From Acidisarcina polymorpha (lineage in GTDB: Bacteria; Acidobacteriota; Terriglobia; Terriglobales; Acidobacteriaceae): a DNA stretch of 64,000 bases. The position numbers were made by a program, and so were the translations under genes. The stretch lies in the NCBI RefSeq assembly GCF_003330725.1, contig NZ_CP030840.1:3782001-3846000 (forward strand), given 5' to 3'. The notes below the pieces were generated by a model. It made no database searches, was not told the origin of the DNA, and saw only the letters and a list, made by a program, of their open reading frames with translations. This document shows, one piece after another, positions 43,601 through 52,498 of this stretch. The number at the start of each line of letters is the position of its first letter. Positions within the stretch are counted from its first letter, which is position 1.

Positions 43601-43628
43601 CTATCGGCACCGGGATGGTTGAACTTGA
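43601..43628 (-). promoter_or_regulatory. Candidate sigma-28 (FliA) promoter for motA
   Basis: On the minus strand TCAAGTTC (43621-43628), 12 bases and GCCGATAG (43601-43608) resemble the enteric FliA consensus TAAAGTTT-N11-GCCGATAA: six of eight and seven of eight matches, with a spacer one base longer. It is upstream of motA, which is where FliA promoters are expected. Confidence 0.45.
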
Positions 43629-43796
43629 CTGCTAGAGAAGAAGTACAGATGGTGTGGCTTCCGGAGATTGACGTAGGCCGCTACTTCGAGGAAATGACCG
43701 CCGGCTCAAGTGGTTCGCATCGGAGCAGCCAATTTCAGCCCTGCAGCGAAGGTCGCGGAGCTTTCACAACGTCTGCAGAGTGGGGAAAAGAGGTCT

Positions 43797-45242
43797 TTAG
43801 GAAGTTGATTTGCCGGTCGGAATGCGGACCACGAATTCGGTTTTGCCGGGAGTCGTGTTAAATCCAATTTCGCCGCCAAAGGAACTCACCACGATCCGCC
43901 TTGCAATGTCCAGCCCAAGCCCGGTACCGACACCCACTGGCTTGGTGGTAAAAAATGGGTCAAAGATATGCTTTTGAAATTCCTCGGGGATGCCCGACCC
44001 CTCATCGGCAATACCGACACACACGAAGCCATCCTCCGCCCAGGTACGAACGTAGATGGTTCCTCTGTCGGGGCTCGCGTCCACGGCGTTATCAATCAGG
44101 TTTGTCCACACCTGGGTTAAACCGGCGCCACGGCTTTCAATTTCCGGGAGATTAGCGGCGAATTTTTTATCGACCTTCAGGTCTTTCGGGCGCAGTTTGT
44201 GGGCCAGGATCGTAATTGTGCTCTGCAGGCCATCATGAACATCGATCACATGGACCTGGGTCGTATTTTCGTTATAGGAATATTTCTTAACCGCGGTAAC
44301 TAATTCTGACACCCGGGTAATGCTTTCTTCGATGGCCACCACGAGTTGCATGCTGGAAACGAGAGACGCAAGCCAATTCAGGGCGTCCGAGAGATCAGCG
44401 CCACGAAAGGCATGCTGAGTGCAGTCCAAATCCCGGTCGGTGATGCCAACCGAGGTGAGCGTTGGAGCCATCTTCCAACTGTTCTGCACTCCCGCCGCAT
44501 CCAGCCATTCGGCTAGACATTCCTCGGCGTCCGATTGATCGAGGGAACTCATCGCCTTCTGCTTTTCACAGGTGAGAGCGCGTTTCTGAAGGCTCTTCAT
44601 ACAATCGATCTGTTCCCCTTGCAGGGGCGATTCACAAAACCGCAGGCTGATTTGCTGAAGCTGTACCAGATTTTCTCGCAGCTGGGCCGCCGCTCGCCGG
44701 GCTGCCGTACCGGGATTGTTGAGCTCATGCATCAAGCCTGCCGCCAGGGTCCCTAGCGACATCAGCTTCTCACGGTGAAGCGCGAACGCCTGATAATCCT
44801 GCAGGCGGCGCTCCATATTCGCCACCACCGCCTGGCGGACGACGGGGCAGGTCGCCATCAGTCGCCAAAACCCCTCTTCATCCACCCGAATCAGGGTTGT
44901 ATCCAACACCACTTCTGAAAAGGTGACGGTAGCTGGACGCCCGGTGAGCAGTGGTACCTCTCCAAAGCTCTCCCCGGCAGTAAAGTGCAGGAGGAGTCCT
45001 CTCGAGCCGTCGTCCTCCTTCTTGAATCCGCGAATCTCACCGCGCAGCAGTCCGGAGAGACCGCGCACCTGTTCGCCCTCTTTGTAAAGCACTGACCCGG
45101 CGGGTGCATGAACCACCTCGACTTCACCGAGGCATCCGGCATCCTCTTCACGGAGTTGCGAGAATATGGCTATCTGGCGCAAGTCGGAATAGACTTCTCG
45201 CGCGTTTACCTTCACTGTCGTGACTAGCTGTTCATCGGGCAT
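43797..45242 (-). CDS. Soluble histidine kinase with N-terminal cyclic-nucleotide-binding domain
   Basis: Residues about 20-150 form a CRP-type cNMP-binding fold (PAGSVLYKEGEQVRGLSGLL, GESFGEVPLLTGRPATV). The phospho-acceptor helix follows with LAAGLMHELNNPGTAARRAA (His), a long helical region, then an HATPase domain with all boxes (QVWTNLIDNAVDAS, DEGSGIPEEFQ, TGLGLDIARR). No membrane helix is visible. It starts 15 nt after the stop of the REC-flavoprotein gene, so the two are an operon and probably kinase and target. Whether the domain binds cAMP, cGMP or another ligand cannot be said. Confidence 0.88.
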   Translation of the reverse strand: MPDEQLVTTVKVNAREVYSDLRQIAIFSQLREEDAGCLGEVEVVHAPAGSVLYKEGEQVRGLSGLLRGEIRGFKKEDDGSRGLLLHFTAGESFGEVPLLTGRPATVTFSEVVLDTTLIRVDEEGFWRLMATCPVVRQAVVANMERRLQDYQAFALHREKLMSLGTLAAGLMHELNNPGTAARRAAAQLRENLVQLQQISLRFCESPLQGEQIDCMKSLQKRALTCEKQKAMSSLDQSDAEECLAEWLDAAGVQNSWKMAPTLTSVGITDRDLDCTQHAFRGADLSDALNWLASLVSSMQLVVAIEESITRVSELVTAVKKYSYNENTTQVHVIDVHDGLQSTITILAHKLRPKDLKVDKKFAANLPEIESRGAGLTQVWTNLIDNAVDASPDRGTIYVRTWAEDGFVCVGIADEGSGIPEEFQKHIFDPFFTTKPVGVGTGLGLDIARRIVVSSFGGEIGFNTTPGKTEFVVRIPTGKSTS

Positions 45243-45257
45243 CGTGGTGAGCTGGCT

Positions 45258-46910
45258 TTAGAACCTGGCCAGATACTGGTGCATAAACTGCACCGAAATG
45301 GAACCCTCCCCTACTGCGGACGCTGCCCGCTTGATCGAACCATGACGGACATCTCCCGCGGCGAATACTCCAGGAATACTGGTCTCCAAAAGATAGGGCT
45401 GTCGGTCTTCCTTCCAACTCTTCGGCATCCTGCCCTCGATCATGAGATCGCGTCCACACAATATAAACCCGTTCGGATCGCGCATGACTCCCTCGGGCAA
45501 CCATCCAGTATTAGGCGCCGCTCCGATAAAAATGAACAGCGCGGAGGCCGGCCTGGTACTCTCTCCGTCCGCTGTAGAAACCCGAATCGCTGCCAATCTT
45601 TCCTCGCCGCATGCCTCAACTACATGCGATCTCGTCTCAACCACTATGTTGGATGTACCAGCAATCTGATCGATTAAGTATTTCGACATGCTCTTCTCGA
45701 GCGACTCTCCCCGCACCAGCATGGTTACTTTTCGGGCATATTTCGAGAAATACATCGCCGCCTGGCCGGCGGAATTGGCTCCGCCAACGATAAAAACCTC
45801 CTCGTCGCGGCAGGAGATCGCCTCAGTCATCGCCGCTCCGTAATAAATGCCGGCGCCGGTGAACCGGTCGAGCCCGGGAATCTCGAGCCGTCGATAGTTG
45901 ACTCCGACTGCTAGCAGCGCTGCGCGGCAAGAGACTTCCTTGCCGTCGGCGAGGGTCACAAAATGATATTGGTTGGCGCTGCGAATACCGGTCGCAGTCT
46001 GGGCGAGGAACTCGGTTCCAAAGCGGGATGCTTGAATGAACGCGCGTTTGGCCAACTCGGCTCCGCTCACTCCGGTCGGAAATCCCAGATAGTTTTCAAT
46101 CCGAGAGCTGCTGCCAGCCTGTCCTCCGGGAGCTTCCGGCTCGATTAGCAGGGCCCGCAAACCCTCCGACGTCGCGTAGACCGCCGCAGCCAACCCTGCC
46201 AACCCCGCCCCTACGATGACGACGTCGTAGAAATCCCTTTCCGCGGTGACATGCAGACCGATCTTCGAAGCAAGTTCAGTTTGCAATGGTTGAACTAGCG
46301 ACGTTCCATCCGCAAACAGGACTGCAGGAAGCTTGTGCTCATCAAGCTTGTATTTGACCAGCAGCTGCTGTGCCTCGTCGCTACGTTCCGGATCCAGCCA
46401 TTCATACGGAATCTGGTTGCGGGACAGAAAATCCCTCACCTGGTGATCTTTCAAAGACCAACGGGGACCGATCACGCGCAAACCTTCAAATGGTGGCTTG
46501 TAGCCCTCTCTCCACGAGCCCAGGAGATCGTCTAATACGGGGTAGAGCCGTTCTTCGGGCGGATCCCAAGGTTTGGTGAGATAGTAGTGGATTTTCGCGG
46601 AGTTGATCGCCCGGATGGCCGCCTCAGTGTCCGCATAGGCGGTCAACAGCGCCCGCTTGGCCTCGGGAAAGACAAGTTGTGCTTTCTCGAGCAGCTCGAC
46701 TCCAGTCATGCCCGGCATGCGCTGATCGGAGAGGAAGAGCGCTACCGAGTCGCCTCGCTCCACTAACTGTGCGCAGGTATCCAATGCTGCCTGCCCGGAT
46801 CCGGCGCGAAGAATGCGATAGCCAGCGCCGTATTGACGGCGCAGGTCTTGTACGACCGCCTCGAGCACGCTAATGTCGTCGTCGACCGCGAGGATTACCG
46901 GCTTGCCCAT
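45258..46910 (-). CDS. Response regulator fused to a thioredoxin-reductase-like flavoprotein
   Basis: From ATG 46910 (MGKPVILAVDDDISV) the protein has 550 residues. A receiver domain at 1-125 has Asp62 (LFLSDQRMPGMTG) and Lys in YYLTKPWD. A thioredoxin-fold domain at about 140-215 (VIGPRWSLKDHQVRDFLSRN, PAVLFADGTSLVQP) has no cysteine pair. A two-dinucleotide flavoprotein at about 225-550 has FAD site VIVGAGLAGLAAAVYA and NADPH-side VFIVGGANSAGQAAMYF. The CxxC disulfide of true thioredoxin reductases is absent from its expected place (GIYYGAAMTEAISCRDEE). It is presumably a phosphorylation-controlled NAD(P)H oxidoreductase of unknown substrate. Confidence 0.88.
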   Translation of the reverse strand: MGKPVILAVDDDISVLEAVVQDLRRQYGAGYRILRAGSGQAALDTCAQLVERGDSVALFLSDQRMPGMTGVELLEKAQLVFPEAKRALLTAYADTEAAIRAINSAKIHYYLTKPWDPPEERLYPVLDDLLGSWREGYKPPFEGLRVIGPRWSLKDHQVRDFLSRNQIPYEWLDPERSDEAQQLLVKYKLDEHKLPAVLFADGTSLVQPLQTELASKIGLHVTAERDFYDVVIVGAGLAGLAAAVYATSEGLRALLIEPEAPGGQAGSSSRIENYLGFPTGVSGAELAKRAFIQASRFGTEFLAQTATGIRSANQYHFVTLADGKEVSCRAALLAVGVNYRRLEIPGLDRFTGAGIYYGAAMTEAISCRDEEVFIVGGANSAGQAAMYFSKYARKVTMLVRGESLEKSMSKYLIDQIAGTSNIVVETRSHVVEACGEERLAAIRVSTADGESTRPASALFIFIGAAPNTGWLPEGVMRDPNGFILCGRDLMIEGRMPKSWKEDRQPYLLETSIPGVFAAGDVRHGSIKRAASAVGEGSISVQFMHQYLARF

Positions 46911-47459
46911 AAAAACCTGCTCCACCCTCTCATGATTTTCCCTCAGCGCACTTAAGCCCTGACGGGAATCTTGCCCGCCCATATCCAGAGCGTTTTTCCA
47001 GTCCTGCTCTACAAGTTTACGGCCAGGTGCAATATCTCAGGAACGAGAGCGTCGCGAGCCGTCCGCGGATCCGACGCTCAGCGGACCCAGGCTTATCAGG
47101 TGTGTACATCCGGATGAATCATATTGCACAAGCCGTTACGATTTTTCCCCGTATTTTGTTACTGCTGCGGTAGTGTATTTCTCAACGGTCCAAGTTGATA
47201 GGACGCATGAAAGCACGTCAGTCCACCACTGAATTCCTTCTTTTCCCAGCCGATTTGTTGAATTTCAAGAGCGGATCTGTCTGAATTGGAGACACCGGAA
47301 AAGAAGTCGATCGCAATCGTCGATACACGAGGAAGAGATGGGTGCCATAAGGCCGCCCGCGCAAGACACTCCTGTCGCGAGCGACCTTGGCGTTCGGCCA
47401 CGTTCCGCATGTGCCCGTCCAGATCGACATATACGCGAATTTAACGAGGCATCGTACCG
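46911..47459. other. Intergenic region between the divergent flavoprotein and LuxR-type regulator genes
   Basis: About 550 bp without a convincing gene. It contains a short inverted repeat, GTCCGC at 47061-47066 and GCGGAC at 47081-47086, and a T-rich stretch near 47140-47160 (GATTTTTCCCCGTATTTTG). Promoters for both flanking genes must lie here, but no clear boxes were identified. Confidence 0.5.
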
Positions 47460-48116
47460 ATGAATAAGATTATTCTGGCTGATAACCAGGCTATTTTTCG
47501 TGCTGGGACTGCTAAAGTCCTGGCCATGGAAGACGATTTGCGGATCATCGCCCAATGTCCCGACAGCCCCAGGCTTTACCACGCCGTGAACACGTTTCGC
47601 GGCTCTGTCGTGATTGTCGCCTGCTCGCTTCGAGCTGATCTAGCGAAGGTCGTCGAAGGAGCCCGGGCAGTGGCCAGCCGGGTGATTCTGATTGCGGAGA
47701 ACAATGAGACTCCTCCGGAGCAGATCACCGGGACGGTGCAAGGTCTGATGTATCGGGATGTAACCAGCGCAGCCCTGATCGATTGTGTGCGCCGGGTCAT
47801 TCGCGGGGAGCGGGTGATTCATGCTGCCCTTCCCAACACCGGCGACGCCATCGACGACCAGGTAGGTGCGCGCGTCCGGGACCGGCTCACGCCGAAAGAA
47901 ATGAAGATTGTCGCGCTCATCGTCCAAGGATGCAAGAACCGGGAGATCGGCATCCGTTTGGGGACCACGGAACAGGTGATTAAAAACTACCTGCGCAGCA
48001 TTTACGACAAGACCGGAGTTTCCGACCGGCTCGAGTTGGCGCTTTTCACCATCCATCACCGGATATTGGCCGAGGCCGCAGCCGCGGTAGGAAACCAGAT
48101 GGAGATCCACGTGTGA
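47460..48116 (+). CDS. LuxR/FixJ-type regulator with a degenerate receiver domain
   Basis: The 218-residue protein has a receiver-like N-terminal half (MNKIILADNQAIFRAGTAKV) and a clear LuxR helix-turn-helix at about 145-205 (LTPKEMKIVALIVQGCKNRE, GTTEQVIKNYLRSIYDKTGV). The strand that should end in the phospho-acceptor Asp reads SVVIVACSLRADL, so that Asp is replaced by Ala. It may be a stand-alone, phosphorylation-independent regulator. It is divergent from the REC-flavoprotein/kinase operon and could regulate it, which is a guess from position. Confidence 0.82.
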   Translation: MNKIILADNQAIFRAGTAKVLAMEDDLRIIAQCPDSPRLYHAVNTFRGSVVIVACSLRADLAKVVEGARAVASRVILIAENNETPPEQITGTVQGLMYRDVTSAALIDCVRRVIRGERVIHAALPNTGDAIDDQVGARVRDRLTPKEMKIVALIVQGCKNREIGIRLGTTEQVIKNYLRSIYDKTGVSDRLELALFTIHHRILAEAAAAVGNQMEIHV

Positions 48117-48151
48117 AACGATCGAGCGTTGGATCTCCTTCGAGGCAAGCT

Positions 48152-49750
48152 CTACACTGAAAGTCTCTCGGCCACCGATTTTGCCTGGGTGAAGAGAAGC
48201 AGGTAGTCGGGACCGCCAGCTTTCGAATCCGTACCGGACATGTTGAATCCGCCGAACGGATGGGCCCCCACCATTGCGCCGGTACACTTGCGGTTCAAGT
48301 AGAGATTGCCTACGTGGAAGTCGAGCCGGGCGCGGTCAAGTTCCACTCGGTCGTGAGTATAGATCGCGCCGGTCAAGCCATATTCAGTGTTATTGGCAAT
48401 TGAGAGCGCTTCTTCAAAGCCTTTTGCCTTGATCAGCGCCAGGACGGGTCCGAAGATCTCTTCCTGCGCAAGCCGCGCGGTAGGTGCGACATCGGCAAAG
48501 ACGGTGGGTGCAACGAAGTAGCCGCCTTCGGGAGATTCGATGGCCTGGCCGCCGGCGATCAGGCGCCCCTCCGACTTTCCAATTTCGATGTAGCTGAGAA
48601 TGCTTTGCATCGCCGCATGATTCACGACCGGTCCCATGTTCGGATTCAGAGTAGGATCTCCGATGGTCAGTGAGGCGACGCGTTCCCTGATTCGTTCGAT
48701 GAAGAGATCGTAGACCAGCTCGTCCACGATCGCCCGCGAACAAGCCGAACACTTCTGCCCGCTGAATCCGAAAGCCGACGCGATCACGCCATCAACGGCT
48801 GCATCGAGATCACAGTCGCCGCTGACGATGATCGAGTCCTTGCCGCCCATTTCGAGCACCGTCCGTTTGATCCAAATTTGGCCTGGCTGCGTTTTGGCGG
48901 CTTTTTCATGGATGTCTAGACCGACATCGCGGGATCCGGTGAACGCGATGAAACGCGTTTTAGGATGCTCCACGATGGCATTGCCAAAGGTCGCGCCGGA
49001 GCCGGGGCAGAAGTTCACCACCCCGGGAGGCATCCCAGCCTCTTCGAGCACTTCTACGAATTTGGCCGCGATGGTCGGAGAATCGCTCGAGGGCTTCAGC
49101 ACGACGGTGTTGCCGGTGACGATTGCTGCAGCAGTCATCCCCGCCATGATGGCGAAAGGGAAGTTCCATGGCGGAATCACTGCGCCAACCCCGAGGGGAA
49201 TATAAAGCAGCTCATCCCGTTCGCCCGGATATTGGATGGGGGTCGTGGCGGCAGCCAGACGAAGTGCTTCGCGAGCGTAGAACTCCAGAAAATCAATGGT
49301 CTCGGCAACGTCGGCATCGGCTTCGGCCCAGTTTTTGCCGACCTCGTAAACCAGCCACGCGCAGAACTCAAACTTCCGGTGCTGAATAATCTCTGCCGCT
49401 CGTAGCAACAGCGAACTCCGGGTTCCGGCGGGTACATATTTCCACGCGCTAAACGCCGTCAGTGCTGCTTGAATGGCGGCTTCGGCATGATCTTTGCCGG
49501 CCTTTTGATGAATGCCGACGATTTGCGCTGGCCGAGCCGGGTTGTGCGACTCGATTTTTCCTGGAGTATGCAGGCGTTCGCCGCCGATGATCAATGGATA
49601 TTCATGGCCGAGCAGATCCCCGACTTTGAGCAACGCGTCCTTCATCGCATGCTGCTTATCGCTGTGGGAGAAATCGGTGAACGGTTCGTTGCGGAAAACG
49701 CCCATCGGCGTTCGTGGAAGAATCACGGTGCCTATCGTCGCGGTAGCCAT
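48152..49750 (-). CDS. L-glutamate gamma-semialdehyde (P5C) dehydrogenase
   Basis: The 532-residue aldehyde dehydrogenase has the P5C-dehydrogenase type N-terminus (YPLIIGGERLHTPGKIESHN), cofactor-site sequence PPWNFPFAIMAGMTAAAIVT, the general base Glu in VLEMGGKDSI and the catalytic Cys in FGFSGQKCSACSRAIV. It oxidises glutamate semialdehyde to glutamate with NAD+, the last step of proline and arginine catabolism. Stand-alone size (not fused to a proline dehydrogenase as in PutA). It lies 55 bp downstream of tsaD on the same strand; that pairing seems incidental. Confidence 0.9.
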   Translation of the reverse strand: MATATIGTVILPRTPMGVFRNEPFTDFSHSDKQHAMKDALLKVGDLLGHEYPLIIGGERLHTPGKIESHNPARPAQIVGIHQKAGKDHAEAAIQAALTAFSAWKYVPAGTRSSLLLRAAEIIQHRKFEFCAWLVYEVGKNWAEADADVAETIDFLEFYAREALRLAAATTPIQYPGERDELLYIPLGVGAVIPPWNFPFAIMAGMTAAAIVTGNTVVLKPSSDSPTIAAKFVEVLEEAGMPPGVVNFCPGSGATFGNAIVEHPKTRFIAFTGSRDVGLDIHEKAAKTQPGQIWIKRTVLEMGGKDSIIVSGDCDLDAAVDGVIASAFGFSGQKCSACSRAIVDELVYDLFIERIRERVASLTIGDPTLNPNMGPVVNHAAMQSILSYIEIGKSEGRLIAGGQAIESPEGGYFVAPTVFADVAPTARLAQEEIFGPVLALIKAKGFEEALSIANNTEYGLTGAIYTHDRVELDRARLDFHVGNLYLNRKCTGAMVGAHPFGGFNMSGTDSKAGGPDYLLLFTQAKSVAERLSV

Positions 49751-49805
49751 AGCAGAACCAGTTTACGCTTAGCTCCGGAGCGGGCCAAGAAGCTGATGGG
49801 TGACG

Positions 49806-51014
49806 TTACTGCAATGGCAGCGATGGTTCGGCGTTCAGGCTGTTTAAGGCAAAATCCTTAGCCAGGAACCTTGGCCATGCGGCCGCGGCAATCATGGCGG
49901 CATTGTCGGTCGAGAGCGCCAGCGAAGGAAAAGCAATGGGGAGGCTGCGGGTGCTGGCTTCGGCCGCGAACCGGCTGCGAAGTTCGCGATTCGCCGCGAC
50001 TCCGCCAGTGACGATAAGACTCTGAATTCCCAGCGTTTCCGCTGCCCGTAAGGTCTTGCGGAGCAGATCTCCGACGACCGCGTACTGGAAACTCGCGATC
50101 AGGTTGAGGGTTTGCGAGTCACAGAGAGCCCGAGCGTCGTCCACTTTTGGAGTGGCAAAGGCAGCGAGGGCCAGACGGCGCGCTTCAATCGACGCTTTCA
50201 GATCGTGAGCTTCGATGTACCGGAGGACGGCGGTCTTGATGCCGCTGAACGAGAAGAGCATCTTCGGCGAGGCTGCCAAGTCTCCGGCACGCTGGGCGCG
50301 GTGCTTGGTCTTGATTTGAGCAAAGGCAAAGGGCACGGCCTTCGGATCTCCAAAAGGAGCGAGGACGTCGATCCAGGGGCCACCTGGATAAGGGAGACCG
50401 AGCAGCTTGGCGACCTTGTCGAAGGCCTCTCCGGCGGCGTCGTCAACTGTGCGGCCAACGTTGCGATACTGCCACACTCCGCCGGACGCCTCATCGCCGC
50501 AGTCAGCCAGGTAGAGATGAGTGTGGCCTCCAGAGACGACCAGGGCAAGGATCGGAGATGTGGGCGATTGCTGCTGGCTAGCGTGCTCGAGGAGCACGGC
50601 ATGGATATGTCCTTCCAGGTGGTTGACTGCTATCAGCGGCTTACCGAGCGCATAGGCCAGGGACTTAGCATAAGTGATGCCTACCAGCAGCGCTCCAGCC
50701 AGTCCGGGACCGTGAGTGACCGCGATCGCGTCCAGATCCCGGAAGCCGACGCCTGCGGCAGCGAGAGCGGCACGGACGACCGGCACAATGTTGCGGAGAT
50801 GCTCGCGGGAAGCTAGTTCGGGAACTACCCCGCCAAAGAGCGCGTGCGTGGCAATCTGCGAGGCGATAATGTTAGACAGGGTCTCCCGGCCGTAGCGGAC
50901 AACGGCGGCTGCGGTCTCATCGCACGAGCTTTCAATCCCGAGAACCAGCCCGGTGGAAGCTATGGATTCAGATCGGCGGCCGATAGACGATGAAGACTCC
51001 GGAGACGGATTCAC
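49806..51014 (-). CDS. tsaD: tRNA N6-adenosine threonylcarbamoyltransferase TsaD
   Basis: The protein has the Kae1/TsaD signature: GIESSCDETAAAVVRYG at the N-terminus, the metal-binding HLEGHIHAVLLEH, LALVVSGGHTHLYLAD and GGVAANRELRSRFA near the C-terminus. It transfers the threonylcarbamoyl group to A37 of ANN-decoding tRNAs with TsaB and TsaE, which are not in this window. The frame is open back to 51113, which would overlap the divergent nucleotidyltransferase gene; GTG 51014 avoids this and gives about 402 residues, still longer than E. coli TsaD because of two inserted loops. The start remains tentative. Confidence 0.92.
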   Translation of the reverse strand: MNPSPESSSSIGRRSESIASTGLVLGIESSCDETAAAVVRYGRETLSNIIASQIATHALFGGVVPELASREHLRNIVPVVRAALAAAGVGFRDLDAIAVTHGPGLAGALLVGITYAKSLAYALGKPLIAVNHLEGHIHAVLLEHASQQQSPTSPILALVVSGGHTHLYLADCGDEASGGVWQYRNVGRTVDDAAGEAFDKVAKLLGLPYPGGPWIDVLAPFGDPKAVPFAFAQIKTKHRAQRAGDLAASPKMLFSFSGIKTAVLRYIEAHDLKASIEARRLALAAFATPKVDDARALCDSQTLNLIASFQYAVVGDLLRKTLRAAETLGIQSLIVTGGVAANRELRSRFAAEASTRSLPIAFPSLALSTDNAAMIAAAAWPRFLAKDFALNSLNAEPSLPLQ

Positions 51015-51022
51015 ATCTCTAA

Positions 51023-51088
51023 TATTAGTAGAGCGAGTACTTCGTATTAGTAGAGCGAGTCCTTGTCCGTGTGAAGCGAGTCCTTGGA
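51023..51088 (+). repeat. 22-bp tandem repeat in the divergent tsaD/CCA-transferase promoter region
   Basis: TATTAGTAGAGCGAGTACTTCG (51023-51044) is followed by a near-identical unit (51045-51066) and a degenerate third (51067-51088, ...AAGCGAGTCCTTGGA). The array ends 13 bp before the ATG of the nucleotidyltransferase and starts 9 bp from the GTG proposed for tsaD. Confidence 0.82.
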
Positions 51089-51101
51089 CGCCGGAGAGAG
51101 C

Positions 51102-52472
51102 ATGGCAAGCCACCCCAATTCAGCGCGTCAGAGAGCGGCCGATGCTGTAGCGGCGAGGCTGCGAGCGGATGGCTATGCGGCCTACTTCGCGGGTGGATGT
51201 GTGCGCGATCTCCTGCTCGGCCGTCAACCCAAAGACTTTGATGTGGCGACCAACGCGGTGCCGGAGGTCGTCCTTGATCTTTTTCCGCAGACCTTCGCCG
51301 TTGGGGCTCACTTCGGCGTGGTGCTGGTTGCTGTTGAGATCGACGGCGAGGAGATTGTCACCGAGGTTGCGACATTCAGGAATGATGGCTCCTATTCAGA
51401 CGGACGCCACCCTGACGCGGTCCGCTTCTCCGAGAGTGCCGAAGAAGACGTGCAGCGGCGCGACTTCACCATCAACGGCATGTTGTTGGATCCCGAGGTT
51501 CTACGCACGAGCGGCGATGTCGACACAGCGGTTCTCGACTTCGTCGGCGGACGAGCAGATCTAGCCGCGGGTGTGGTGAGGGCCATTGGCGATCCGCGGC
51601 GGCGGTTTGCGGAAGATAAGCTGCGGATGCTTCGCGGAGTTCGTTTTGCTGCGCGGTTTGATTTTTCGATTGAGGAAGCAACGTTAAGGGCTATCCAATC
51701 CCTCGCCAGTGAGATCAAGCAAGTCAGCCGGGAACGAGTGCGCGATGAGTTGACTCGAATGCTGACCGAGGGGCACGCTCGCCGTGCCTTTGAATTGCTC
51801 GATCGAACCGGGTTGTTGCAGGAAGTGCTGCCCGAGGTTGCGAAGATGCATGGCGTCGAACAGCCGCCGCAGTTTCATCCTGAGGGAGATGTCTGGGTAC
51901 ATACGTTGCTGCTCCTTGAAAAGCTGCCACCGGATGCTTCGCCGGCTTTGGCATGGGGCACGCTGCTGCATGATGGAGGGAAGCCGGCGACCTTTCGACG
52001 TGCTCCAGACCGTATCCGCTTTGATGGTCACGTCGAGGTAGGCGTCCGGATCGCCGAGACGATCTGCCGGCGTCTAAGGTTCTCACTGGAAGAAACATCC
52101 CAGATACTTTCGCTGATCGAAAACCACATGCGTTTTGGCGATGTGCACAAGATGAAGGAGTCGACGCTTAAACGGTTCTTCCGTCTGCCGAAGTTTGAGG
52201 AGCACCTGGCCTTGCATCGCATGGATGTGCTCTCAAGCTTCGGCAATCTGGAGAATTACGAGTTCGCCAAGAGCCGCTATGAGGCGGTCCCGGAAGAAGA
52301 AGTGCGGCCCGCGCTACTGGTCACGGGTCGAGATTTGATCGCCGCAGGGTATCGTCCTGGCCCTCGGTTCAAGGAGATGCTTGCGGTTGCGGAAGACGCT
52401 CAGCTAGAGGGGCGCATTGCTTCTCGGGAGGAAGGCTTAGAGCTGATTCGGAATGCATTCGCTTCGAGTTGA
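51102..52472 (+). CDS. CCA tRNA nucleotidyltransferase / poly(A) polymerase family protein
   Basis: ATG 51102 has GGAGAG six bases upstream and is preferred over the in-frame TTG at 51084, giving 456 residues. The nucleotidyltransferase head shows GGCVRDLLLGRQPKDFDVAT, with the catalytic Asp pair, and the RNA-head motif RRDFTINGMLLDP. A C-terminal HD-type region (WGTLLHDGGKPATFR) follows, with a helical tail. Class II enzymes with this layout either add CCA to tRNA or polyadenylate RNA; the two cannot be separated reliably by eye. Confidence 0.9.
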   Translation: MASHPNSARQRAADAVAARLRADGYAAYFAGGCVRDLLLGRQPKDFDVATNAVPEVVLDLFPQTFAVGAHFGVVLVAVEIDGEEIVTEVATFRNDGSYSDGRHPDAVRFSESAEEDVQRRDFTINGMLLDPEVLRTSGDVDTAVLDFVGGRADLAAGVVRAIGDPRRRFAEDKLRMLRGVRFAARFDFSIEEATLRAIQSLASEIKQVSRERVRDELTRMLTEGHARRAFELLDRTGLLQEVLPEVAKMHGVEQPPQFHPEGDVWVHTLLLLEKLPPDASPALAWGTLLHDGGKPATFRRAPDRIRFDGHVEVGVRIAETICRRLRFSLEETSQILSLIENHMRFGDVHKMKESTLKRFFRLPKFEEHLALHRMDVLSSFGNLENYEFAKSRYEAVPEEEVRPALLVTGRDLIAAGYRPGPRFKEMLAVAEDAQLEGRIASREEGLELIRNAFASS

Positions 52473-52498
52473 AGTGGGGACGGACGGCTTCAGGCTCT

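Noticed and set aside
46911-47459. Small genes in the gap between the flavoprotein and LuxR-type genes
   Set aside because: Open frames there are short, run over one another and show no hydrophobic segment or motif that would support a gene.
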